Source of the DNA: Jeongeupia sp. USM3
GTDB taxonomy: Bacteria > Pseudomonadota > Gammaproteobacteria > Burkholderiales > Chitinibacteraceae
Assembly: GCF_001808185.1 (NCBI RefSeq)
Contig: NZ_CP017668.1
Coordinates: 2,232,001-2,296,000, forward strand
Length of the DNA: 64,000 nucleotides
Direction of reading: 5' to 3'
Shown: one piece after another, positions 50,899 to 60,899 of the stretch
Layout of the letters: each line of letters starts with the position of its first letter
Position numbering within the stretch: the stretch's first letter is position 1
Program-made: the position numbers and the translations under genes
The notes under the pieces: model-generated
What the model saw: only the letters and a program-made list of their open reading frames with translations
Told to the model about the DNA's origin: nothing
Databases searched by the model: none

Positions 50899-51750
50899 TC
50901 AGAACCGCTGCAGCAGCCGGTCGAGTTCGTCGAGGCTGGCATAGGCGATGCTGATCCGCCCGGCGCCCTTCCTGCCCTGGCGGATCGACACCTTGGCGCC
51001 GAGCTTGCCGGCGATCTCTTCCTCGAGCCGTGCGACGTCCGGGTCGGGACGATGCTGCGGTTTGGCCGGTACGCCGTCGACCAGGCGCTTCACCAGCGCT
51101 TCGGTTTCGCGCACCGACAGGCCCTTGAGCGCGACGGTCTGCGCCGCGTCGAGCTGGGCCAGCGTTTCCAGCGGCAACAGCGCGCGGGCGTGACCCATGT
51201 CGATCGCGCCGTCGAGCAGCAGCCTCTGCACCGGCTCGGCCAGTTGCAGCAGCCGCAGCAGATTGCTCACCGTTGCACGCGACTTGCCGACCGCTTCGGC
51301 CGCCGCTTCGTGCGTCATGCCGAATTCGTCGATCAGCCGCGCCAGCCCCTGCGCTTCTTCAAGCGGATTCAGGTCTTCGCGCTGAATGTTCTCGATCAGC
51401 GCCATTGCCGCCGCGGTGTCGTCGCCGACCTCGCGGACCAGCGCGCTGATCTCGGACAGGCCGGCGAGCCGGCATGCACGCCAGCGGCGTTCGCCGGCGA
51501 TGATTTCGTAGCGCGGCTCGGCCAGCGCGTCACCGTCGACCGGCCGTACCAGCACCGGTTGCATCAGCCCTTGGGCACGGATCGAGTCCGCCAGTTCCCG
51601 CAACGCGTCGTCGTCGATGATTTTGCGCGGCTGGTAGCGGCCCGGCTGCAGGCTGTCGAGCGGCAGCGTCGCCAGTGTTTCATTGGCGGCCGCGTCGCCC
51701 ATCAGCGCGTCGAGACCCCGACCAAGGCCCTTGAGTTTTTTACTGACCAT
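50899..51750 (-). CDS. parB: Chromosome-partition protein ParB
   Basis: DNA-binding CTPase that loads onto parS and aids segregation. In 283 residues it shows the start GLGRGLDALMG, the ParB/Srx-like core (QPRKIIDDDALRELADSI, YEIIAGERRWRACRLAG with the GERR CTP-binding site), and the helix-turn-helix (DEFGMTHEAAAEAVGKSRATVSNLLRLLQL). ATG 51750 is used; GTG 51753 is adjacent. No exact parS site (TGTTCCACGTGGAACA) was noticed in the window. Confidence 0.96.
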   Translation of the reverse strand: MVSKKLKGLGRGLDALMGDAAANETLATLPLDSLQPGRYQPRKIIDDDALRELADSIRAQGLMQPVLVRPVDGDALAEPRYEIIAGERRWRACRLAGLSEISALVREVGDDTAAAMALIENIQREDLNPLEEAQGLARLIDEFGMTHEAAAEAVGKSRATVSNLLRLLQLAEPVQRLLLDGAIDMGHARALLPLETLAQLDAAQTVALKGLSVRETEALVKRLVDGVPAKPQHRPDPDVARLEEEIAGKLGAKVSIRQGRKGAGRISIAYASLDELDRLLQRF

Positions 51751-51777
51751 CACGTCCCGTCGGCATATGAAGGCGCC

Positions 51778-52563
51778 CTAGAGGACGGGCGCCGGATCGA
51801 GGGCATTATGCCGCGCGAGCAATTCCTCGGCCAATTGCAAATAAGCCTGCGCGCCCTTGCTCGACTTGTCGTAGGCGAGGATGGGCCGGCCGTAGCTCGG
51901 CGCTTCGGCCAGGCGGATATTGCGCGGAATCACTGTGTGGTAGAGCTTGCTGGTGAAATGCTTGACCAGCTGGTCGGAGACCTGCTGCGCCAGCGTCGAG
52001 CGCGGGTCGTACATCGTCCGCAGCAGCCCCTCGATCTCGATCCTGCGGTTGAGGTTCTGCTTGATGCGCTTGAGCGTGCTGACGAGGTCCGAGAGCCCTT
52101 CGAGCGCGTAGTACTCGCACTGCATCGGGATCATCACCGAATCGCAGGCGACCATGCCGTTCAGGGTCAGCAGGTTCAGCGCCGGCGGGCAGTCGAGGAT
52201 GACGAAGTCGTAGTCGTCGACAAGCTCGGCCAGTGCGGACTTGAGCCGGGTCTCGCGGTGCTCGGCGTCGACGAGTTCGACCTCGGCGCCGGCGAGCTCG
52301 CGGTTGGCCGGCAGCACGTCGAACCGGCCGGATTCGGACTGCGCGATCGTGTCGCGCACCGTCGATTCGCCGATCAGCAGGGTATAGATCGTGTGCTTGA
52401 GTCTGGCCTTGTCGATGCCGGCGCCCATCGTCGCGTTCGCCTGCGGGTCGAGGTCGACCAGCAGCACGCGCTTGCCGAGATGGGCGAGGCTGGCGGCCAG
52501 ATTGACCGACGTCGTCGTCTTGCCGACACCGCCCTTCTGGTTCGCGATCGCCAGTACCTTCAT
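51778..52563 (-). CDS. parA: Chromosome-partition ATPase ParA (Soj-like)
   Basis: A 261-residue P-loop ATPase with the deviant Walker A KGGVGKTT (10-17), Walker A' VDLDPQAN, and the Walker B VILDCPPALNLL. It lacks the N-terminal DNA-binding extension of plasmid ParA proteins, fitting the chromosomal Soj type. It forms gradients on the nucleoid that move ParB-parS. Upstream of parB with 27 bases between. Confidence 0.97.
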   Translation of the reverse strand: MKVLAIANQKGGVGKTTTSVNLAASLAHLGKRVLLVDLDPQANATMGAGIDKARLKHTIYTLLIGESTVRDTIAQSESGRFDVLPANRELAGAEVELVDAEHRETRLKSALAELVDDYDFVILDCPPALNLLTLNGMVACDSVMIPMQCEYYALEGLSDLVSTLKRIKQNLNRRIEIEGLLRTMYDPRSTLAQQVSDQLVKHFTSKLYHTVIPRNIRLAEAPSYGRPILAYDKSSKGAQAYLQLAEELLARHNALDPAPVL

Positions 52564-52583
52564 GCGCTTTGCCTCATACCGAT

Positions 52584-53240
52584 TCAGTTGTCACCGACGA
52601 CCAGATGCACCAGATGCCGTTCGGCATCGATGCCCGGCACGTTCAGCGTATCGACGCCGGCGGTCTTGACGCCGGCCGGCAGCAGGGCGATTTCCTCGTG
52701 CGGGTACACGCCCTTGAGCGCCGCCCATTCGCCGCCGTCGCGCAGCAGGTGGCGGGTGAGCTTGACGAACTCTGCCAGATCCGAGAATGCCCGGCTGGTG
52801 ATCACGTCGAACGGCGCCTCGGGGCGGAAAGCCTCGACGCGTTCGGTGACGACGGTGACATTGGCGAGCCTGAGGTCAACGATGGCCTGGCGCAGGAAGG
52901 TCGTCTTCTTGTGGTTCGAGTCGAGCAGGAACAGCTGCCAGTCCGGCCGGGCGATCGCGAGCGGAATCCCCGGCGTGCCGAAGCCCGAGCCGACGTCGAG
53001 GATGCGCGCATTGGTGCCGGCCCGGAAATGCGCCAGCGGCGCCAGCGAATCGAGCAGGTGGTGCGGCACCATCCGTTCGGGCTCGCGGATCGCCGTCAGG
53101 CTGTAGGTCTTGTTCCACTTGTCGAGCAGGGCAACGTAGTCGAGCAGCAGCGCGCGCTGGGCATCGTCCAGCGACAGGCCGAGTTGCGCGAGGCCGGCCG
53201 ACAGCGTACCGGCCAGTTGGGGAGCTTGGGCTTCGATCAT
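52584..53240 (-). CDS. rsmG: 16S rRNA (guanine-N7) methyltransferase RsmG
   Basis: SAM-dependent methyltransferase for 16S rRNA G527, 218 residues (GidB). The fold is clear: LLDKWNKTYSLTAIREPERMVPHHLLDSLA, SAM motif ILDVGSGFGTPGIPLAIARPDW, LLDSNHKKTTFLRQAI, ITSRAFSDLAEFVKLTRHLL. Eight bases separate it from mnmG, the standard partnership. Confidence 0.97.
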   Translation of the reverse strand: MIEAQAPQLAGTLSAGLAQLGLSLDDAQRALLLDYVALLDKWNKTYSLTAIREPERMVPHHLLDSLAPLAHFRAGTNARILDVGSGFGTPGIPLAIARPDWQLFLLDSNHKKTTFLRQAIVDLRLANVTVVTERVEAFRPEAPFDVITSRAFSDLAEFVKLTRHLLRDGGEWAALKGVYPHEEIALLPAGVKTAGVDTLNVPGIDAERHLVHLVVGDN

Positions 53241-53248
53241 TCTTGTTC

Positions 53249-55153
53249 TCAGGCGGCTTGGCCCGCACGACCGGCGAGCTTCTTCAGGTGTACGAGCAGC
53301 AGCGCGATCGCTGCCGGGGTAATGCCGGAAATGCGGCCGGCCTGGCCGAGCGTTTCCGGGCGGTGCTGGGTGAGCTTCTGCTGCACTTCCTTCGACAGCC
53401 CGGACACGGCGGAATAGTCGAGATCGGCCGGCAGCTTCACGTCGTCGAGGGTATCGCGTTTGGCGACTTCATGCTGCTGCCTCTCGATATAGCCCTGGTA
53501 CTTGACCTGGATTTCGACCTGTTCGGCAACCAGCGGATCGGTGACCAGCATGCCGTCCCTGGGCCGTGCGCATTCGAGGCTCATCAGGCTTTCATAGCCG
53601 ACTTCGGGCCGGCGCAAGAGGTCGGCGAGGCTGTATTCGCGCTCGATCGCCTTGCCGAGCACGCGTTCGGCCTCGGCGGCGTCGAGGATGCGCGGGTTGA
53701 CCCAGGTCGAGCGCAGCCGCTGCAGCTCGGCCTCGACCGCGTCGCGCTTGGCGCAGAACAGCGCCCATTGTTCGTCGCCGACCAGGCCCAGCTTGCGGCC
53801 CGTTTCGGTGAGGCGCAGGTCGGCGTTGTCTTCGCGCAGCTGCAGCCGGAATTCGGCGCGGCTGGTGAACATCCGGTACGGCTCGGTAACGCCGAGCGTG
53901 GTCAGGTCGTCGACCAGCACGCCGAGGTAGGCCTGATCGCGTCCCGGCGTCCAGGCAGCCTCGCCGCTCGCGTACAGCGCGGCGTTCAGCCCGGCGAACA
54001 GGCCCTGCGCCGCGGCCTCTTCGTAGCCGGTGGTGCCGTTGATCTGGCCGGCGAAAAACAGCCCGGCGATCGCCTTCGACTCGAACGACTGCTTCAGCGC
54101 GCGCGGGTCGAAATAGTCGTACTCGATCGCGTAGCCGGGACGCAGGATGCGGGCGTTCTCGAGCCCGGCCATCGACTGCAGCGCGGCGATCTGGATGTCG
54201 AACGGCAGGCTGGTCGAAAAGCCGCCCGGATAGTACTCGTGGGTATCGAGGCCTTCGGGCTCGAGGAAGACCTGATGGCTGTCCTTGTCGGCAAAGCGGT
54301 TGATCTTGTCCTCGACCGACGGACAGTAACGCGGGCCGACGCCTTCGATCTTGCCGGTGAACATCGGGCTGCGGTCGAAGCCGCTGCGCAGGATGTCGTG
54401 CGTCTTCAGATTGGTATGCGCGATCCAGCACGGCAGCTGCCGCGGATGCATGGCCAGGTTGCCCCTGCTTGAAAACACCGGCTCGGGCGTATCGCCGGGC
54501 TGGATTTCGAGCCTGGAGAAATCGATGGTGCGGCCATCGATGCGCGGCGGCGTGCCGGTCTTGAGCCGGCCAACCGGCAACTGCAGCTCGCGCAGGCGCG
54601 CCGCCAGCGAAATCGACGCCGGATCGCCGGCGCGGCCGCCGACGTGGTTCTCGAGCCCGACGTGTATCTTGCCGCCGAGGAAGGTACCGGCGGTCAGCAC
54701 CACGGCGCCGGCCTCGAAACGGATGCCGATCTGCGTGACCGCGCCGACGACGCGGTCGCCGTCGAGCAGCAGGTCGGACACTTCCTGCTGGAACAGGTCG
54801 AGGTTGGGCTGGTTTTCCAGCACGTGGCGGATCGCCGCCTTGTAGCGGACGCGGTCGGCCTGCGCGCGCGTTGCCCGTACCGCCGGGCCCTTGCTGGCGT
54901 TCAGGGTCTTGAACTGGATGCCGGAGAGGTCGGTCGCCAGCGCCATTGCGCCGCCGAGCGCGTCGACCTCCCGGACCAGATGCCCCTTGCCGATGCCGCC
55001 GATCGACGGGTTGCAGCTCATCTGTCCCAGCGTTTCGATGTTGTGCGTCAGCAGCAGCGTCTTGCGTCCCATGCGCGCGCTGGCAAGCGCGGCCTCGGTG
55101 CCGGCGTGGCCGCCGCCGACGACGATGACGTCGTAACGGGTGGGATAAAGCAT
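53249..55153 (-). CDS. mnmG: tRNA uridine-5-carboxymethylaminomethyl modification enzyme MnmG
   Basis: FAD enzyme (GidA) that, with MnmE, modifies the wobble uridine of several tRNAs. The 634-residue protein begins with the dinucleotide motif VIVVGGGHAGTEAALASARMG; the signature MSCNPSIGGIGKGHLVREVDALGG and the C-terminal IDYSAVSGLSKEVQQKL are near-diagnostic. ATG 55153 is used; upstream in-frame extension is unlikely. The neighbours rsmG, parA, parB and atp are typical of origin-proximal DNA in this class. Confidence 0.98.
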   Translation of the reverse strand: MLYPTRYDVIVVGGGHAGTEAALASARMGRKTLLLTHNIETLGQMSCNPSIGGIGKGHLVREVDALGGAMALATDLSGIQFKTLNASKGPAVRATRAQADRVRYKAAIRHVLENQPNLDLFQQEVSDLLLDGDRVVGAVTQIGIRFEAGAVVLTAGTFLGGKIHVGLENHVGGRAGDPASISLAARLRELQLPVGRLKTGTPPRIDGRTIDFSRLEIQPGDTPEPVFSSRGNLAMHPRQLPCWIAHTNLKTHDILRSGFDRSPMFTGKIEGVGPRYCPSVEDKINRFADKDSHQVFLEPEGLDTHEYYPGGFSTSLPFDIQIAALQSMAGLENARILRPGYAIEYDYFDPRALKQSFESKAIAGLFFAGQINGTTGYEEAAAQGLFAGLNAALYASGEAAWTPGRDQAYLGVLVDDLTTLGVTEPYRMFTSRAEFRLQLREDNADLRLTETGRKLGLVGDEQWALFCAKRDAVEAELQRLRSTWVNPRILDAAEAERVLGKAIEREYSLADLLRRPEVGYESLMSLECARPRDGMLVTDPLVAEQVEIQVKYQGYIERQQHEVAKRDTLDDVKLPADLDYSAVSGLSKEVQQKLTQHRPETLGQAGRISGITPAAIALLLVHLKKLAGRAGQAA

Positions 55154-55399
55154 GGGGAAGGCTCGCTGACAGGGGTATGGGGGCAATATTCTACGCGATA
55201 ACAGTCACTTAGGGCAGACCCGCCCGGCAGCGCGGCCTGCGCCGCCGCCGGTACCATCCGGCCACCCCGGTCGCGCAAACAGAAAGAAAAAAGAAAGATT
55301 ATTTGTAAGTGTAAATATCGAAAACCACAACAAATCAGGGTTTTGATTTATCATCGCCGCCAGATTACCCGAACAGCATGTACATCAGAAGTTTATGTA

Positions 55400-57712
55400 A
55401 TGAGAATACTTACAAAACACATCCATGCGATGCTCGACCCGCTCGGCAACCGCGGCCTGCTGTGGATCTGGGCCGGGCTGTGCGCGCTCGGCGGCGTGCT
55501 GGTGGCGGCCAATGTCGACGCCCGCGCGCAGCTGTGGCTGGCCGTGGCGATCGTCGTGCTGCTGCTCGGCCTGCGGCGTCTCGGCCACCCGGAACGCTAC
55601 CGTGCGTTCTTCCTGTTCCTCGCCGCCTTCCTGACGCTGCGCTACGTGTACTGGCGCACGACGAACACGCTGGTCCTCGACGGCGTGCTCGACACCACGG
55701 TGGCGCTGCTGCTCTACGTGGCCGAGCTGTACGGCATCGTCGTCGCGCTGCTGGGCATCTTCGTCAACATCCGACCGCTCAGGCGCAGGCCGGTTCCGCT
55801 GCCCGACGACCCGGCGCTGCTGCCGACCGTCGACGTCTACATTCCGACCTACAACGAGTCGCCCGAGCTGCTCGAGGTGACGATCCGCGCGGCGATGAAC
55901 ATCCGCTACCCGGCGGCCAAGCTCAGGGTCTACCTGCTCGACGACGGCGGCACCGTGCAGAAGCGCGGCCAGGCCGACCAGGCCAAGGCGCTCGACGCGA
56001 TCGCCCGCCACAAGTGGCTGCGCAAGCTGTGCCAGCGCCACGGCGCCCACTACATCTCGCGGGCGCGCAACGAGCACGCCAAGGCCGGCAACATCAACGC
56101 CGCGCTGAAGGAGTCGCACGGCGAGCTGATCGTCATCCTCGACGCCGACCACGTGCCGACGGTCGATTTCCTCGAGCAGACCGTCGGCTTCTTCCTGCGC
56201 GACGAGAAGCTCTTCCTGGTGCAGACACCGCACTTCTTCATCAATCCGGACCCGATCGAAAAGAACCTGCGCATCTTCGGGCGGATTCCGTCCGAGAACG
56301 AGATGTTCTATTCGGTGATCCAGCACGGTCTGGATTTCTGGAACTCGGCGTTCTTCTGCGGCTCGGCCGCGGTGCTGCGCCGGCGCTGCCTCGAGGAGGT
56401 CGGCGGCATCGCCGGCACGTCGATCACCGAGGACGCCGAAACCGCGCTCGAGCTGCACGCGCGCGGCTACAAGAGCGTCTACCTCGGCACGCCGCTGATC
56501 TCGGGACTGCAGCCGGAAACCTTCACCGGCTTCATCACCCAGCGGGTGCGCTGGGCGCAGGGCATGGTGCAGATCTTCCTGTTGAAGAACCCGCTGCGCG
56601 TACCGGGGCTGAAGCTGTGGCAGCGGCTGTGCTATTTCTCCAGCTCTTTCTTCTGGTTCTTCGGCTACGCGCGGCTGATGTTCCTGCTCGCGCCGCTGGC
56701 CTTCCTGCTGTTCGGCCTGCATATCTACAAGGCGACGCTCGGCGACTTCCTCGCCTACGCGCTGCCGCACGTGATCGGCGTGATGCTGGTGTCGGACTAC
56801 CTGTTCGGCAAGGTGCGCTGGGCCTTCGTGTCCGAGCTGTACGAGCTCCTGCAGTCGATGTTCTCGCTGCCGGCGATCTTCAAGGTGTTCCGCAACCCGC
56901 GCGCGCCGACGTTCAACGTCACACCCAAGGGCGAGCAGCTCGACGAGGATTTCGTTTCGCAGCTGTCGACGCCGTTCTACCTCGTCTACCTTGCGGTGGT
57001 GGTCGGCATGGGCGTCGGCGTCTGGCGCTTCATCAGCTTTCCGCTCGAACGCGACATCGTGCTGGTGACGCTGGCGTGGAACACGCTGAACCTGCTGCTG
57101 CTGAACGCGGCGATCGGCGCGCTGTTCGAGCGGCGCCAGCGCCGCGCCAACCCGCGGATGCCGGCCGACCTCGACGCCGAGCTGATCCTGTTCGGCAGCG
57201 GCGTGCACCTGCCCTGCCGCGTCGACGACCTCTCGGCCAGCGGCGCCCGGCTGCTGGTGCAGAGCGCGCTGCTGCCGGCCGGCTTTGGCGGCGCACGTGG
57301 GGGCGGCGAGCACGGGGGCAGCGACCGCGCGGTGATCGCGATCTACAACCCGGCGCTGCGGCGCTACACCCACCTGTCGGCGCGCATCCACAACGCCCGG
57401 CCGCTCGACGACCGCCAGCACACGCTCGGCATCGAGTTCGCCGACGTCGCGGTGGCGCAGGTCGCCGACGTCGTCGCGCTGGTCCACGGCGACAGCCAGC
57501 GCTGGCAGGACTACCGCCGGCAGCGCGCGCGCAAGATCGGCATCCTCGCCAGCCTGATGCTGCTGACGCAGCTCGGCGTGCGCTACGCGTTCTCGCATTA
57601 CCTCTCGATTTTGCAAACCGCCGGTACCGCGCTGTGGTGCCGGCTTCCCCTCGCCACCGGCGCCATCCGGCGGCAGGGTCAACGGATCTGGCAGTGGGCA
57701 TGGGCAGGATGA
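55400..57712 (+). CDS. bcsA: Cellulose synthase catalytic subunit BcsA with PilZ domain
   Basis: Processive family-2 glycosyltransferase that polymerises UDP-glucose into cellulose and feeds it through the inner membrane. With ATG 55400 the 770-residue protein shows D181/D182, DAD 248-250, the base TED 343-345 and the product-site QRVRW 381-385, all in canonical order, among about eight membrane helices. The C-terminal PilZ domain binds cyclic di-GMP (RRANPR, then DDLSASGARL). A longer in-frame start exists at 55343. It should be active only when cyclic di-GMP is high. It starts the locus; bcsB overlaps its end by four bases. Confidence 0.96.
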   Translation: MRILTKHIHAMLDPLGNRGLLWIWAGLCALGGVLVAANVDARAQLWLAVAIVVLLLGLRRLGHPERYRAFFLFLAAFLTLRYVYWRTTNTLVLDGVLDTTVALLLYVAELYGIVVALLGIFVNIRPLRRRPVPLPDDPALLPTVDVYIPTYNESPELLEVTIRAAMNIRYPAAKLRVYLLDDGGTVQKRGQADQAKALDAIARHKWLRKLCQRHGAHYISRARNEHAKAGNINAALKESHGELIVILDADHVPTVDFLEQTVGFFLRDEKLFLVQTPHFFINPDPIEKNLRIFGRIPSENEMFYSVIQHGLDFWNSAFFCGSAAVLRRRCLEEVGGIAGTSITEDAETALELHARGYKSVYLGTPLISGLQPETFTGFITQRVRWAQGMVQIFLLKNPLRVPGLKLWQRLCYFSSSFFWFFGYARLMFLLAPLAFLLFGLHIYKATLGDFLAYALPHVIGVMLVSDYLFGKVRWAFVSELYELLQSMFSLPAIFKVFRNPRAPTFNVTPKGEQLDEDFVSQLSTPFYLVYLAVVVGMGVGVWRFISFPLERDIVLVTLAWNTLNLLLLNAAIGALFERRQRRANPRMPADLDAELILFGSGVHLPCRVDDLSASGARLLVQSALLPAGFGGARGGGEHGGSDRAVIAIYNPALRRYTHLSARIHNARPLDDRQHTLGIEFADVAVAQVADVVALVHGDSQRWQDYRRQRARKIGILASLMLLTQLGVRYAFSHYLSILQTAGTALWCRLPLATGAIRRQGQRIWQWAWAG

Positions 57713-59925
57713 TGAAAAAGATGATTTGGCTGTGGCTGGCGCTGCTGGTCGCTTCGAACGGCGCTTTCGCCAGTGCCGGCCGGCAGGGCCGCGATGTACC
57801 GCTGGCCGAACTCAGCGGCAGCACCCGGCCGCTGCGCCTCAGCGGCGCGGCCGGGCAGCAGACGCTGGTGCTGCCGCTGGGGGCGCGCGAAACCGTCAAG
57901 AGCGCGACGCTGCATCTGGTCGCGACCAATTCGACCGCGCTGCTCGGCGAGCGATCGCAGCTCGTCGTCCAGCTCAACGACCGGGTGATCGCGCAGCTGC
58001 CGCTGTCGCCGAAGCAGCCCGAAATCGCCGCCGACATCCGCCTGCCGCTGGCGCAGCTCAAACCCGGCTACAACCGGCTGACCTTTGCCGCCGCGCAGCA
58101 CTACACGCTGCAGTGCGAAGACCCGGCCGCACCGGAGCTGTGGAGCGAGATCGACGTCCAGCAGTCGACGCTGCGCATCGACACCGAGCTGCAGGCGCAG
58201 GCGCCGACGCTCGACCGGCTGGCCGCGGTGTTCGACCCGGCGCAGTGGCACGACCGCAAGCTCGCCATCGTCACCGCCGCACAGCCCGGTGCCAACGAGC
58301 TCGGCTGGGGCGCGCAACTGACGCAGGGCGCCGCGCTGCGGCTGCGTTACCAGCCGCTGGCGGTGCAGCACCGCTCGGTCGCGGCCGGTCGCGGTGACGG
58401 CGCCGTGCCGGGGCTCGATCCGGCGGTCCTCGGCGATGGCGACGCGATGCTGGTCGGCACGCTGGCGCAGCTGAAACCGTATCTGGACCCGGCGCTGGCC
58501 GCGAAGGTGAAATCGGGCTTTCTCGGCGTCTACCCGCGGCCGGGCGATTCGCGACGCGTGCTGCTGATCGCCACCGGCCGCGATGCCGCCGAGGTCGGCA
58601 AGGCCGTCGCCGCCGTCGCCGGGCGGCAGCTGCCGCGCCAGGCCGAACTCGCGGTCACCGAACTCTCGCTGCCCAGGCTCGCACCATACGCCGGCCAGAT
58701 CGCCAAGCCGGGCAGCTACACGCTGCGCGACCTCGGCTTTGCCACCCGCAACGCCAGGGGGCTGTATCCGGAAGCGATCGAGGCGACGCTACGGCTGCCG
58801 CCGGACCTCTACGGCCCGGAAAACAGCACCGTCGGCGTTGCGCTCAACTACGCGGTCGGCGCCAAGCTGCGCGCCGACTCGGTGCTCAACGTCTTCGTCA
58901 ACGGCCAGTTCGTCCAGGTGATCCCGCTCGACCAGGACAAGGGCGGCACGGTCGAGCGCTACCGGCTGGAAATCCCGCTGCGCGCCTTCCGCCCCGGCGA
59001 CAACACGATCGCCTTCCAGCCGCGGATGACGCCGCTGGTCAGCGGCAGCTGCCAGCTGCTGCAGACCGAGAACCTGCAACTGACGATCTTCGACGACAGC
59101 ACGCTGACCCTGCCAGCGGTCTCGCACTTTGCCCGGCTGCCGGACCTGAGCCGGCTGGCGAGCACGGCGTTCCCGTACGCGGTGCAGCCGGACGGCGCCG
59201 ACCTCGGCGTGCAGGTCACCGAACGCAGCAGCGACAGCATCGCCGCGGCGTGGACGCTGCTCGGCAAGCTGGCGCAGAAGCACGGCCTGCCGCTGCCGGC
59301 CGCCCATATCGGTTTCGACACGCCGCCGGCCGACCGCCACCTGCTGGTCGTCGGCACCCGGCCGCCGGCCGCGCTGCTCGAAGGTGCACCGTGGCATCCG
59401 GGCCGGCCGATGCAGTTCACCCAGCCGGTTGTCGATACCGCGCAGGGCGAGGGCTGGTGGAGCCGGCAGTGGGCGCGCTGGACCGGCGGCCGCGATGCGC
59501 ATGCGGCGACCGTCGCCAGCACCGGCATCAAGGCCGACGCCATGCTCGCCGGCCAGCTGCTGGCGATGCAGTACCGCTCGCCGCTCGACGGCGACCGCAC
59601 CGCGACGGTCTTCGTCGCCGGCAGCCCGGCCGAGCTGGCGCGCGGCAGCGCCGAGCTGATCGAGCCGGCGAACTGGGACCGGCTCGGCGACGATGTCAGC
59701 CTGCTGCGCATCGGCGAGCCCGGCATCGTCAGCCAGCGCGTCGGCGCGCAGTACGACGTCGGCGGCATCGGCGTGACCGGGCGGATCGGCTACGCGTTCT
59801 CGCAGCATCCGCTGGTCTGGCTGGCGCTGACGCTGGTGCTGGTCGGCCTGCTCGCGCTGGTCACCGTCAAGCTGCTGCGCCGCTTCCACCTGCGTCACCA
59901 CGCCGGCGTCGAGGAAGAGCAGTGA
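57709..59925 (+). CDS. bcsB: Cellulose synthase periplasmic subunit BcsB
   Basis: A 738-residue periplasmic partner of BcsA anchored by one C-terminal helix (PLVWLALTLVLVGLLALVTVKLL). A signal peptide is visible (MMKKMIWLWLALLVASNGAFA), and carbohydrate-binding and flavodoxin-like repeats follow (LVVQLNDRVIAQLPL, NRLTFAAAQHYTLQCEDPAAPELWSEID, the last a strong BcsB motif; FVNGQFVQVIPLD; NTIAFQPRMTPLVSGSCQ). It guides the nascent glucan across the periplasm. Start ATG overlaps the bcsA stop. Confidence 0.95.
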   Translation: MMKKMIWLWLALLVASNGAFASAGRQGRDVPLAELSGSTRPLRLSGAAGQQTLVLPLGARETVKSATLHLVATNSTALLGERSQLVVQLNDRVIAQLPLSPKQPEIAADIRLPLAQLKPGYNRLTFAAAQHYTLQCEDPAAPELWSEIDVQQSTLRIDTELQAQAPTLDRLAAVFDPAQWHDRKLAIVTAAQPGANELGWGAQLTQGAALRLRYQPLAVQHRSVAAGRGDGAVPGLDPAVLGDGDAMLVGTLAQLKPYLDPALAAKVKSGFLGVYPRPGDSRRVLLIATGRDAAEVGKAVAAVAGRQLPRQAELAVTELSLPRLAPYAGQIAKPGSYTLRDLGFATRNARGLYPEAIEATLRLPPDLYGPENSTVGVALNYAVGAKLRADSVLNVFVNGQFVQVIPLDQDKGGTVERYRLEIPLRAFRPGDNTIAFQPRMTPLVSGSCQLLQTENLQLTIFDDSTLTLPAVSHFARLPDLSRLASTAFPYAVQPDGADLGVQVTERSSDSIAAAWTLLGKLAQKHGLPLPAAHIGFDTPPADRHLLVVGTRPPAALLEGAPWHPGRPMQFTQPVVDTAQGEGWWSRQWARWTGGRDAHAATVASTGIKADAMLAGQLLAMQYRSPLDGDRTATVFVAGSPAELARGSAELIEPANWDRLGDDVSLLRIGEPGIVSQRVGAQYDVGGIGVTGRIGYAFSQHPLVWLALTLVLVGLLALVTVKLLRRFHLRHHAGVEEEQ

Positions 59926-60899
59926 TCCGTCGCTGGCTGCTCGCGCTGAGCCTGCTGCTGCCGCTCGCCGCCCATGCCGGCGATGCGCGCTGGGACGATT
60001 TCGTCACCCGCTTCGTCGCCGACGACGGCCGGGTGGTCGACACCGGCAACGGCGGCATCAGCCACAGCGAGGGCCAGGGCTACACGCTGCTGCTCGCCGT
60101 CGCCCATGACGACCGTGCCACCTTCGGCCGCGTCTGGCAATGGACGCAAACGCGGCTGCAGACGCGCGGCGACGCACTGTTTTCATGGCAGTGGAAACCC
60201 GACACCGACGGCGGCAAGGTCGGCGACCGCAACAACGCCAGCGACGGCGACCTGCTGATCGCCTGGGCGCTGCTGCGCGGCGCGCAGCGCTGGAAACAGC
60301 CGGCCTACCGCGCCGACGCGCTGAAGATCCTCGCCGACGTGCGCAGCAGGCTGATCAGGCCGTCGCGCTTCGGCCCGCTGCTGCTGCCGGCCGCACAGGG
60401 TTTCGAGAAGCCCGAGGGCGTCATCGTCAACCCGTCGTACTGGCTGTTCCCGGCCTTTGCCGAATTCACCCGCACCGACCGCTCGCCGGTCTGGGCCGCA
60501 CTGCGCCGGAGCGGGCTGGCGCTGCTCGCCGCCGGCCGCTTCGGCCAGTGGCAACTGCCGCCGGACTGGCTGCTGGCCGGCGACCCGCCGGCGCCGGCGA
60601 TGTCGCGTCAGTATGGCTACAATGCCTTGCGGGTCCCGCTTTATCTGGCGTGGGCCGGCCTCGATACGCCCGAGCGGATGCAGCCGTTCATCGCGTTCTG
60701 GGACGCCCACCCGGACCATCTGCCGGCGTGGACCGATTTCGACGGCAACACGGTCGACCCGGACGACGCGCAAGCCGGCATCCACGCGATCGAGGCACTG
60801 GTCCGCAAGCACCGGTTCGGCGACGGCAGCAACCGCGATTACTATCCGGCCGTGCTCGATCTGCTCAGCCGGCAGGCCGCAAGGGAGATGCGCCGTTGA
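59922..60899 (+). CDS. bcsZ: Periplasmic endo-1,4-glucanase BcsZ (GH8)
   Basis: Cellulase of glycoside hydrolase family 8, 325 residues. It has a signal peptide (MIRRWLLALSLLLPLAAHA), the proton donor E50 in GGISHSEGQGYTLLLAV, and Asp108/Asp110 in DRNNASDGDLLIAWAL. E. coli BcsZ trims nascent cellulose and is needed for normal export. Starts at GTG 59922 overlapping the bcsB stop (GTGA). Confidence 0.95.
   Translation: MIRRWLLALSLLLPLAAHAGDARWDDFVTRFVADDGRVVDTGNGGISHSEGQGYTLLLAVAHDDRATFGRVWQWTQTRLQTRGDALFSWQWKPDTDGGKVGDRNNASDGDLLIAWALLRGAQRWKQPAYRADALKILADVRSRLIRPSRFGPLLLPAAQGFEKPEGVIVNPSYWLFPAFAEFTRTDRSPVWAALRRSGLALLAAGRFGQWQLPPDWLLAGDPPAPAMSRQYGYNALRVPLYLAWAGLDTPERMQPFIAFWDAHPDHLPAWTDFDGNTVDPDDAQAGIHAIEALVRKHRFGDGSNRDYYPAVLDLLSRQAAREMRR

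Noticed and set aside
50899..55153. parS sites near parAB
   Set aside because: I looked for TGTTCCACGTGGAACA-like palindromes by eye and saw none in the window; they may lie outside.
55154..55399. Possible chromosome origin next to mnmG
   Set aside because: The neighbourhood is origin-like and the region is AT-rich in part, but no cluster of DnaA boxes was seen and dnaA/dnaN are absent.
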